Positions 33,701-42,870 of a stretch of DNA of 64,000 nt are shown here, piece after piece (within the stretch, counting starts at the first letter, position 1; each line of letters begins with the position of its first letter). A model generated the notes under the pieces. That model did not search any database. It worked only from the letters and a program-made list of their open reading frames with translations, and had not been told where the DNA came from. Both the position numbers and the translations under genes were made by a program. The DNA is from Przewalskia tangutica. Its lineage: Eukaryota; Streptophyta; Magnoliopsida; Solanales; Solanaceae. Where the stretch lies: the NCBI GenBank assembly GCA_029844215.1, contig CM056725.1:28798485-28862484 (forward strand). Direction: 5' to 3'.

Positions 33701-34899
33701 CTGGCGATAGCCTTTGAGTGCAAGGATTATGTTTTCTTAAGTTGTCGCGACTCTCGGTTGGAGAAGTCATTGTCTTGTTGTAAGTTACTTGGACGTACCG
33801 ACAGTGATGTGGGATTCCACGGGTATGCTTCCGTTATTTGTAGTACTTGGGTTAAATTCCCGGATTTTTATAGAAGACATGGTAGTGCTTCTATTTTGTT
33901 TGACGGCCGGTCGAGATAGGGTAAGAGTATAAGTGAGGGGTAAACCCCCAAGATGCTATACCACCTTCTCCAGGGTAAGAGTATAAGTGAGGGGTAAACC
34001 CCCAAGACATTATACCCCCTGCTTGTTTTGTTTGATGGTCGGTTGAGATAGGGTAAGAGTATAAGTGAGGGGTAAACCCCCAAGATGTTTTACCACCTTC
34101 TCCAGGGTAAAAGTATAAGTGAGGGGTAAACCCCCAAGATGCTATACCACCTGCTTTACCACCTTCTCCAGGGTAAGAGTATAAGTGAGGGGTAAACCCC
34201 CAAGACGATATACCACCGGTGGGACTTGGTGTTCATGTATGCCTATTGGTGTTATATTATATCATGGACTGCCGACAGTGAGGAAGGATTCCACGGGCAT
34301 GATTGATATTATGGGCGTGAGACCCATGGTTATATTTTAGAAATAACTTGAGGGCATGCGTCCCTGACTTGTTATGACTGCTTATTTGTTGTGTACTATA
34401 GGTTGGCTATCATACATGTCTCCCATTTTGTTTAGACTATTATGATTTCATTACAGTACTTACTGTTTCACATACTTGGTACATTCTTCTCGACCTCCCG
34501 GGGCTGCGTTAATCATGCCGCAGTTTAGGTACTTGATTTGGTGATCGGCAGGTGTAGGACCCTGCTCAGAGTTGTTGGATAGCTCCTTCTGTTCGGGAGT
34601 CTATCTTTTTGGTATAAGTTTCTTTGATCTGAGCTTTATCTGATTATGGGTACGGCGGGGCCTTGTCCCGTCATAGTTCAGTATAACTCTTAGAGGTCTG
34701 TATTCATATGTGGGATTGGACTCATATACAGTGTTGTGTCTTTTGTATATATTATATGGCAGCCTTGTCGGCTTTGCCCTTGCACGTACGTTGGTTAAAA
34801 AAAAAGAGGTGTTATTTAAATTCCGCAGTTTACTTGTGTTGTAAAGGTAGAAGGGTGCCCAGGTAGGGCACCAGTCACGGGCAGGGTTGGGGTGTGGCA
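33362..34899 (+). repeat. 5' LTR of element C, second part
   Basis: This resumes the C LTR after element B and matches 39179-40762. It holds the end of the 47-bp array, the GGGGTAAACCCC array (33918-34217), the hairpin CGGCGGGGCC...GTCCCGTC (about 34652) and ends GGGGTGTGGCA. One terminal base differs from the 3' LTR end (GTGTGACA). Confidence 0.88.
33918..34217 (+). repeat. GGGGTAAACCCC-containing tandem repeat in element C 5' LTR
   Basis: Five copies of a block with core GGGTAAGAGTATAAGTG then AGGGGTAAACCCCCAAG, separated by variable spacers ending TATACCACC. Each block holds the inverted repeat GGGGT-AA-ACCCC. The 3' LTR has the same number at 39778-40078. Confidence 0.88.
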
Positions 34900-34900
34900 G

Positions 34901-34912
34901 TGGTATTTGAGC
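34901..34912 (+). promoter_or_regulatory. Primer binding site of element C, diverged
   Basis: TGGTATTTGAGC matches 10 of 12 bases of TGGTATCAGAGC. It is one base after the LTR end rather than four. Confidence 0.65.
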
Positions 34913-34956
34913 GATCGATCCTCGGAATGTCTACAGACCGTGTCTAGTAGAGTCTT

Positions 34957-34990
34957 GATTATCGGTGTGTTGCACGGCACACCCATAAAC
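34957..34990 (+). other. Leader hairpin of element C
   Basis: GATTATCGGTGTG pairs imperfectly with CACACCCATAAAC around TTGCACGG. The arm position and sequence match the hairpins of A, B, E, F and I, but the GTGCAC loop palindrome is lost. Confidence 0.55.
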
Positions 34991-35100
34991 AGGAGGCTAC
35001 AGGACATTTAGGAGTTGGTTTCTATTCTTCTCACCTTGAGATCGTGCCATAGAAAGTGTTAGTAAGATAATTCCTCTCGACGTATTGTTGTGTTCTGATT

Positions 35101-35945
35101 ATGCCTCGAGGAGGGGCCGCCCTTGAAGAGGCGAAGGAGTAGCGAAGCTACTAGTCGGACTCGAGAGTTGATAGGGCTTATGCCCGTGGTATCTGGATGT
35201 TGTTCGCGATCGGTGAGTTAACCTGCGCGAGTTTTGAGGCCCAGCACGAGCCTCGGTTTCTCGATTAAGAGAAGACTTTAGGGTCATGAAGGAAGCCATT
35301 ATGTTATTGACCAAGATAGAAGTGCTCTGATTTCATCGCCAGGAGGTTACTCGGCGATGCAAGCAGTGTCTGAGGGTAGAGGCCAACGCGGAAATCTGCG
35401 TAAGAGGGCTAGACCGGTTGGTTATCCCGGTGAGTTTTTGGACGAACTGCCTCAGCAGCGAGTGAGATATTCATCCCAGCCTACCCAGTACATACCCCCG
35501 CAGTTCACAGGTGGGATATTGGACCCCACAAGGTATTTAGGAGCCGGTCCAAGCTCCAGAGGTCGAGTTTCTCAGAGGAGCAGAGGATTTTCTCGGTCGA
35601 GGCCACCTTTTCCTCAGTGTATCAGATGTGGTAAGCGTCATTTGGGGAAATGTCATTATGGCACAGGTCTTTGTTTTTATTGTGGCCGTCCGGGCCATAT
35701 ACTGAGGGTATGTCCTTTTAGAAAGAGCACCGGTGGGGTGGCTCAGCCTATGAGGCCGATGGTTGATTCCCTTTCCTCGCGGTATGCGTTCCCGAGCGGG
35801 TGTTCAGATGTTAGCCAGCCGTGGTGGAGGTCAGGGTGGAGTTTATAGTTCTGGCGGTCCTTCGAACCGCAGAGATGACGTGACTACTGGACAGGATCAG
35901 GAGGCGACACCGCACGGGGTTACAGGTATATTTCGATTCTTTTGA
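35101..35945 (+). pseudogene. Element C gag (nucleocapsid) with start of protease, capsid deleted
   Basis: ATGCCTCGAGGAGGGGCC at 35101 corresponds to the gag start of relatives. The capsid is essentially absent before 35357. The frame 35357-35848 holds a linker rich in arginine and glutamine, CIRCGKRHLGKC and an intact zinc knuckle CFYCGRPGHILRVC (35672-35713). A shifted frame to 35945 continues with SSGGPSNRRDDVTTGQDQEA, equivalent to the segment just upstream of protease in D and E, then stops before the catalytic Asp. Gag function in packaging is unlikely without capsid. Confidence 0.78.
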
Positions 35946-36810
35946 ATCATGCGTGCATTGTTGGATTCAGATTTTTGCCCTAGAGGATATGTTTTCCCTT
36001 TATTGCTAGCAGTTGTAAGTGATAGTACCCCAGAGGTAGGGATACTTTGATTAGTAAAGTGAAAAGTTAAGAATGTTGACAAGAATGATAAGTGAACTGA
36101 GACTATAGTTGTGTAGAGTTCACAAGTAGTAATTGCCCCGTAACAGTGTGAGACCGATAGGGAAGGATGTACAGTAGAAATACTTTGGCTTATGTGTCAA
36201 ACCTCTAGTGAATGGGAGGATAGGGTGAGAAGTACCTTGAGATAAGAGAGAGATTTATTTCAGACTAAGAATGAGAAGTTAAGTGTGACGATGGGTCGGG
36301 TTATAGACTCATTTCGGGTCAGCCGGTAGTATGGAATGGGGTGATGTCAGTTGGTAGTAGTCCCGTTATGTGATAGGGTCACGAGGATGCCAGGCCCAAG
36401 TTGAGTTAATCGTTGTACGAGTTCGTGGATGCGTTCCACCGAAACTAGGTCGTAAGGACCGAAAAGAGCCTTAACGGGAATGTAAGTAAAAATATGGCCA
36501 AGTTTGGATAGTAACTCCAAAGATTGGAGAACAGAAACAAAATTTGAAATTTTGTACGTATACTAGATGAGTTTGGAAGTACGAGAAAGTATGACCAGTA
36601 AGGAAAGAAAGGAACGTCTAACGATCCCGTGTTTGAGAAGACTGTAACCTTCGAGTTTTGTGAGAAGGGGTCACGGACGGAAGGTCCATTATTATGTTCA
36701 CGTATGTTGTGGTGGCCATGTGTGGCATCGTTGGTCTTGTGCATGTTTTGATTGATAGGCATAATATAGAGTTTATGCCGGAGTTTGTATAGCTTGGCAA
36801 TCGACTAAGA
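35946..36810 (+). other. Element C noncoding spacer
   Basis: No pol is found. The block 36288-36436 (GATGGGTCGGGTTATAG, CGGGTCAGCCGG, GATAGGGTCACGAGG, ACGAGTTCGTGGATGCGTTC) matches the post-gag blocks of A and B. The later part (36480-36750) resembles the 3' spacer of A and B (GTTTGGAAGTACGAGAAAG, GTGGCCATGTGTGGCAT). Confidence 0.68.
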
Positions 36811-36845
36811 ACATTCGGGGACGAATGTTTCTAAGGGGGGAAGAA
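36811..36845 (+). promoter_or_regulatory. Polypurine tract of element C with preceding hairpin
   Basis: ACATTCGGGGACGAATGT (36811-36828) is followed by AAGGGGGGAAGAA (36833-36845) next to the 3' LTR. Confidence 0.85.
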
Positions 36846-39147
36846 TGTTACACCCCGTAAGTCCAGGACATGTAAAAGAGAATGTACGTAAGGAATCAAG
36901 ACTTGGAAATTAGTACGAAAGGAAGAATTGTTTTTCCGACGGAAAATCTTCCGGACGTCGGAAAGGAAAAATGTTCGTTGTTGAGAATTGGATTCTCAAA
37001 ATGCATTATTTGAAGGGTATGGAACTTATTAACCTTATGGAAATTTATTTTTACGGATTTGGTCATGTGGGGCCCACCCGAGAAATTTTACGTTTTGTGG
37101 GGCCCACGAGGGTTACGGAATTTTATGGACGAATGAGAGGGCGACACGTGGCACCCCCTCATGTGGTCTTGGTCGAATTAGTAAGGGGCAAAATGGTCAT
37201 TTACCATGGTGGAAGATAAGTCTTGCTAGCATGATATTGTTGACTTGTCAACTTGTCCACATAGGCTTAATCCAAGTGAAATTCATCCTAGCCTCACATT
37301 TGTTTAAGTCTAAGCCCTCCAATATGTGTTATATACTAAGTTAGTGCAAGACAAGGTCTTTTACACTTAGAAAAATTGAGAGAACTTTGTGCCAAGAACA
37401 AGAGGCTCTCGGGTTTGCTCCTCCCACACACAAAAAAAAAATAGTTTTTGATCCTTTGTTCACAAGACTTAAACCCAATGTCCCTAAGGGTATTGTAAGG
37501 ATATCTCAATAGAAAGATTTCGGAAAAACGGCGTTTTCGTATTAGTCGCAAGGCGGAAACTTGAGGAGTTCTTCAACTTTGAAGTTGGAACTTGAAGATG
37601 AGTTCTTCATAGGCTTCTAAGGAGTGCTTGGAGCGGATTGGAACCTAAGGAAAGGAGCTAAGAATTTGCTAAGGAGCGACTTTGAATCTTGGAATTTTTA
37701 AGGGCTTATAAAGGTATAATCTTGTCGTTTTAGTAGTTAAGATTTCTTATTGATTGTAGCTATGGATTTTAGCAAGCATGAGTTATATATTATGTTGTTG
37801 GATTAGTGTATTGGCTATTGGAACCCTAATCCGAAAACTAGCATGTTTAGCCTTAAGATTGGAATTCAAGTTGATTATTAGTTTAAGTTGTCGCATGTTG
37901 TATAAAGAAGGAAATTGTAGTTGTTGAAGTTGTTTATGACTATATAACATGTTAGACCTTAGAACTTGGATTGAAAAAGAAATTGGAAAGGACTTAGTGT
38001 CGTTGGTTATAAGTTGGCCGAGAGATGGTTTGGATTTTAATCTACTTTGTATGAATTGTGGGGCGGAATTTTACACGTATTGTAAGGCGTGTAAGCCCCT
38101 TTGTTTGGTTGTTGGTTTGAGCCTTAAATGTGGCGTGTTGGTTATTGTATTCGGCCTTGAAAAAGGTGGCAAAGTGAGTAGAAACAAAGGAAATGCTGCC
38201 CGATTTTCCGTAGAATTAGAGACCGTATACTTAGTATTATTCTACGTTGAGACTAGAAGTTGATAGTCTTGTTGTGACCATTATAGGTTGACACTTCTAC
38301 GTACGGCGTATTCGGCTTAGCTTGTGGATTTAGCCGAAAAGGTATGTGAACTATCTCCTCTTCTAGCATGATTCCTTAAGATAAAGAAAGTAAGTTCTAC
38401 TCCTTAAATGATCCATTCCTTGGTTGTACTTGGATTTCCTAATATAGAATTTGTTCTATGTACTTCCTTGATTGTACTTTGATGTTTAAATTGTAAGTGG
38501 TATAATCCATTGCCTTAGTGAAGTTGGATTCTTAAAAGTGAAAGTATTTTACTTAAAGTACATAGAGTCTTGAAAAGGAAGTGGTTTCCAAACCTTTTGG
38601 CTAGTGCCTTAGTTCCAAAACCTAAAGGTCATTATAATGACTTTAGGGGAGTCAAAGGAGTGATTTACTTAATGGTTTTAAAAGAGGATAAATGACATGA
38701 TTTAAGAGAAGTAACTTGTTTTAAAGGTGCGAGTTACTTGAGGTTTAAAAGTAGAAGAAACTTGTTTTCTAAATATTAAGAGACTTGTAGTATTTTGAAA
38801 GTTGAGAACTTGATATATAAAGCATGTGATACTTGGTTTTAATAGTATAAGTCTCTTGGTTATAAAAAATAATGAAATTGTCTAAAACCATAAAGGGTTA
38901 TAACGACTTTATGGGAAATTGGTTATAACGGCTTTATAGAAGGTTAAGAATGTTGTCTATTTTGATTATTGGGCATAAGTTGCCTAGATTGTGAAAATTT
39001 GAAGTTACTTGATTTCAAGCTTTGAAATGAGTTTTCTAAAAGTGTAGTAACTTACTTTGAAAAATAGACACACCTTGATACTACGGGTGTTAGTATCTTG
39101 GGATTTTACATAAAAATGAGTCTTTTGAAAAGAATGTACGTACGTAG

Positions 39148-39560
39148 TACTTTGGCTTGTTAAATGAGAATTATTCTATTTGTGCCTTGATAAGTACTTT
39201 GGCTTGTTAAATGAGAATTATTCTATTTGTGCCTTGATAAGTACTTTGGCTTGTTAAATGAGAATTATTCTATTTGTGCCTTGATAAGTACTTTGGCTTG
39301 TTAAATGAGAATTATTCTATGTGTGCCTTGATAAGTACTTTGGCTTGTTAAATGAGAATTTTTCTATTTGTGCCTTGATAAGTATTTTGGATTGTTAAAT
39401 GAGAATTATTCTATGTGTGCCTTGATAAGTACTTTGGCTTGTTAAATGAGAATTATTCTATTTGTGCCTTGGTAAGTACTTTGGCTTGTTAAATGATAAT
39501 TATTCTATGTGTGCCTTGATAAGTACCTTGGCCTGATTAATTGAGAATTGCCTATGTGTG
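39148..39560 (+). repeat. 47-bp tandem repeat array in element C 3' LTR
   Basis: About eight units beginning TACTTTGGCTTGTTAAATGA, with point variants in a different order from the 5' LTR array. Confidence 0.9.
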
Positions 39561-39777
39561 CTGGCGATAGCATTTGAGTGCAAGGATTATGTTTTATTAA
39601 GTTGCCGCGACTCTCGGTTGGAGGGCCGGCTGTCTTGTTGTAATTTACTTGGACGTACCGACAGTGATGTGGGATTCCACGGGTATGCTTCCGTTATTTG
39701 TAGTACTTGGGTTAAATTCCCGGATTTTTATAGAAGACATGGTAGTGCTTCTGTTTTGTTTGACGGCCGGTCGAGAT

Positions 39778-40078
39778 AGGGTAAGAGTATAAGTGAGGGG
39801 TAAACCCCCAAGATGCTATACCACCTTCTCCAGGGTAATAGTATAAGTGAGGGGTAAACCCCCAAGACATTATACCCCCTGCTTGTTTTGTTTGATGGTC
39901 GGTTGAGATAGGGTAAGAGTATAAGTGAGGGGTAAACCCCCAAGATGCTTTACCACCTTCTCTAGGGTAAGAGTATAAGTGAGGGGTAAACCCCCAAGAT
40001 GCTATACCACCTGCTTTACCACCTTCTCCAGGGTAAGAGTATAAGTGAGGGATAAACCCCCAAGACGCTATACCACCG
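39778..40078 (+). repeat. GGGGTAAACCCC-containing tandem repeat in element C 3' LTR
   Basis: Five blocks equivalent to 33918-34217, with a few point differences (for example GGGATAAACCCCC in the last). Confidence 0.88.
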
Positions 40079-40762
40079 GTGGGACTTGGTGTTCATGTAT
40101 GCCTATTGGTGTTATATTATATCATGGATCGGCGGTGAGGAAGGATTCCACGGGCATGATTGATATTATGGGCGTGAGACCCATGGTTATATTTTAGAAA
40201 TAACTTGAGGGCATGCGTCCCTGACTTGTTATGACTGCTTATGTGTTGTGTACTGTATGTTGGCTATCATACATGTCTCCCGTTTTGTTTAGACTGTTAT
40301 GATTTCATTACAGTACTTACTGTTTCACATACTTGGTACATTGTTCGTCTCGACCTCGCCCGGGCTGCGTTCATCTGCATGAGTTTAGGTAATGATTTGG
40401 TGATCGGCAGTGTAGGACCGCCGTAGTCATTGGATAGCTCCTTCTGTTCGGGAGTTTATCTTTTTGGTATAAGTTTCTTTCAGTACATGCTTTTGTACAG
40501 TTATGGGTACGGCGGGGCCTTGTCCCGTCATGGTTCAGTATAACTCTTAGAGGTCTGTATTCATATGTGGGATTGGACTCATGTACAGTGTTGTGTCTTT
40601 TGTATATATTATATGGCAGCCTTGTCGGCTTTGCCCTTGCCCGTACGTTGGTTTAAAAAAAAAAAGAGGTGTTATTTAAATTCCGCAGTTTACTTGTGTT
40701 GTTAAGGTAAAAGGGTGCCCAGGTAGGGCACTAGTCACGGGCCCGGGGTTCGGGGTGTGACA

Positions 40763-40767
40763 GGAGT
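40763..40767. repeat. Right target-site duplication of element C (GGAGT)
   Basis: It matches 12362-12366. Confidence 0.9.
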
Positions 40768-41266
40768 AGTAGGTCTCGGCCAAGACTTGACCGCCTCAAT
40801 CTTTGCCGCATCCACCTGAACACCGTCAGCCCCAATAATGTGCCCCAAGAATGCCATTGAGGCCAACCAAAACTCACACTTGGAGAACTTGGCGAACAAC
40901 TGCCGGCTCCGGAGGACCCCAAGTACCGTCCTCAAGTGATCTTCATGCTCCTGCTCTGTACGCGAATAAACCAGGATGTCATCAATGAATACTATAACAA
41001 ACGTATCCAAAAATGGCTTGAACACCCGGTTCATCAAATCCATAAATACCGCTGGAGCATTGGTCAAACCGAAAGACATCACCCTGAACTCATAGTGCCC
41101 ATACCAGGTCCTGAATGCAGTCTTTGGGATATCTGTCTCTCGAACACGCACCTGATGATAACCAGACCGCAGGTCTATCTTGGAGAAATACCTCGCACCC
41201 TGCAACTGGTCAAACAAATCATCAATCCTGGGGAGGGGGTATCTGTTATTGATGGTTACCTTATTC

Positions 41267-41271
41267 AGCTG
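41267..41271. repeat. Left target-site duplication of element E (AGCTG)
   Basis: It is identical to 61838-61842; both are D RT sequence. Confidence 0.92.
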
Positions 41272-41527
41272 TGTTACACCCCGTAATTTCAAATATAAGA
41301 TAAGTTGGCAAGCATGTGTCGAACGGAGTTTTAGCCCTTTTTGGAGTGTTGTACCCAAAAGTTTTTTTTAGAAGTATGGGGTGTTTAGCAAGCCTAGTAT
41401 ATTAGTTGGATGAGTCTAGTTTCCAACGCAACAAACCGCTCGTAGATGGGACATCGGAGCGGAGAGGCATGGGCGTTAGAAATTCAGTAAGCAGGCGCAG
41501 AGGAAGGATTTTCGTATCAGGTGTCTC

Positions 41528-41603
41528 AGCGCCGCGGCGCCGTCAGCAGGGCCGCGGCGCCACTAATCCTGAAAATCCTCGGAGGTTTCGGCGCCGCGGC
41601 GCC
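41528..41603. repeat. GC-rich palindromes in element E 5' LTR
   Basis: Three copies of a GGCGCC/CCGCGG-type palindrome, the last a perfect 14-mer GGCGCCGCGGCGCC at 41590-41603, in otherwise AT-rich sequence. The 3' LTR equivalents (about 59245-59335) are partly eroded. Confidence 0.75.
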
Positions 41604-42865
41604 AAGGCGGGATTTTTTTCTGCGGAAAGTGCTAAAAACAGGGGATATTTTCGAAAAGGGCCTATGGGAGGGTGACAAGTGTCCCTCCCATCTTGTTGAC
41701 CACGAAAAGGACCCTATTTTAGGACCAAGTCTTGAAAGACTTGGTCATTTCATCTTAGAACTCCTAAAAACCCTCTCCCTTTCTCTCTAGAGGTTTAAGA
41801 AAAAAAATATGAAAAGCCTAGCTTAGTGGGTTTTATGGGAACGGCGGTAAGGAGGCAACGTGTTGGTAAGCTTGTGGGAAGCACGAAGACGAGGTTGACG
41901 AGGTTAGGAGTTGAAGAAAAAGAACTTTGGTGGGCTAACCCAAAAGGTAAGAGATTTCCTCTTCTCTTGGAATTGATAATAATCCTTGTTATAGTTGATA
42001 TTGACCACGTGAATCATGTGTTAGATTGCTATGTATAGTAGGTTTTGATAGCCATTTGAAATGGGAAATACAAAGGAAATCGATAGTTATACTTGTCGCA
42101 TGTTATGTAAGTATACGGTTAAAATTGGGAAAATTGGTTGTGACTATAACATGCATGAAAACATTACGGATGGATTTATGGTGGTTATACCATATAATCG
42201 GAAATGACCATTCGTATTGGACTACCTTATTTAAATTGTGGTGAGCCAATTGGGGCTGTTTGGTTATTGAATTCGGCCTCGAAAGAGGTGGCAAAGTATG
42301 TAGAAACAAAGGAGGTGCTGTCCGATTTTCCGTAGAAAATAGCGACTTAACACTTATAATATTCTACGTTGAAGTGAGGCATTAATAGACATATTGTGAA
42401 TATCATAGGTTGACACACTTCGGGCGGGACTTTGTACTTGGCAAGTGGTTTGACCCGGCAAGGTATGTAGATCTATTCCTATCTTTGAGCATGACTAGTT
42501 TCACGTATATAGTACGCTAGACATACAAGACTTTGACATTCTTTACTAGCTTTATAAAATGCCAAGTCGGGTGAGTTAGGAGATTAACTCACTTCTTTGA
42601 AAATACTAAGGATGTCTTAAAGTTTATTAAGGTTAAGGGACTTGAAGAGTTTTAAAGTATGTGATACTTGTTTCGTTTTAAACGTATAAGTCCCTTGGAT
42701 AGGAAATGGTACTTGACTAAGGTATAAAGTGAATATAACGACTTTATGGAGAGTTGGTTATATTGGCTTTATGGAAAGGTAAATGGTTTGATTTAATGGA
42801 AGGCAATTCGATTTTAAGGTATCAATTGCCTAAGGTTTTAAAAGAAAATGAGTCACTTGATTTAG

Positions 42866-42870
42866 AAACC
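42866..42870. repeat. Left target-site duplication of element F (AAACC)
   Basis: It is identical to 52751-52755; the empty site GATTTAGAAACCTAAC is in the 3' LTR near 60586. Confidence 0.95.

Larger units (their letters stand above)
12367..40762 (+). mobile_element. Element C: pol-less LTR retrotransposon (about 9.8 kb without its insert)
   Basis: The 5' LTR is 12367-14733 plus 33362-34899 (together about 3905 bp), and the 3' LTR is 36846-40762 (3917 bp). Between them are a primer site, a shortened gag and a noncoding spacer. Target duplication GGAGT is perfect (12362-12366 and 40763-40767) and lies in D's RT gene. The 5' LTR is split by element B. LTRs make up about four fifths of the element, and no RT, RNase H or integrase is present, so it would need proteins in trans. 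Confidence 0.9.
36846..40762 (+). repeat. 3' LTR of element C
   Basis: It starts TGTTACACCCCGTAAGTCC and ends GGGGTGTGACA, 3917 bp, the longest LTR here. It is the uninterrupted copy and shows the empty site of B within the 47-bp array. Both minisatellites are present (39148-39560 and 39778-40078). Confidence 0.92.
40763..41271 (-). pseudogene. Element D reverse transcriptase core
   Basis: One uninterrupted minus-strand frame of about 170 residues covers the RT palm: NKVTINNRYPLPRIDDLFDQ, FSKIDLRSGYHQVRV (first catalytic Asp in KIDLRSG), TAFRTWYGHYEFRVMSFGLT, and FIDDILVYS with its two catalytic Asp codons inside 40978-40989. It continues through FAKFSKCEFW and LGHIIGADGV to SWPRPTT. This is the best preserved RT in the window. 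It is cut by element E on its N-terminal side (41272) and by element C on its C-terminal side (40762). Confidence 0.92.
41272..42870 (+). repeat. 5' LTR of element E, first part
   Basis: It starts TGTTACACCCCGTAATTTC and matches 58988-60598. It contains GC-rich palindromes at about 41528-41603 (GGCGCCGCGGCGCC). No canonical TATAAATA box is seen; AGAAAAAAAATATG near 41800 is the only AT-rich candidate. It ends in TTTAGAAACC where element F inserted. Confidence 0.92.

Noticed and set aside
39148..39560. Regular 47-bp repeats that could suggest a CRISPR array
   Set aside because: Units are contiguous without unique spacers, sit inside a plant LTR and have no cas genes nearby.
40735..41358. Single 207-codon RT gene as an intact stand-alone RT
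   Set aside because: Its ends run into the LTRs of C and E; only 40763-41271 is RT, a fragment of element D.
41826..42038. Open frames in the E LTR (41826-42244, repeated at 59553-59971) as small host genes
   Set aside because: Part of both LTR copies, no recognisable domain, and ends differ between copies.
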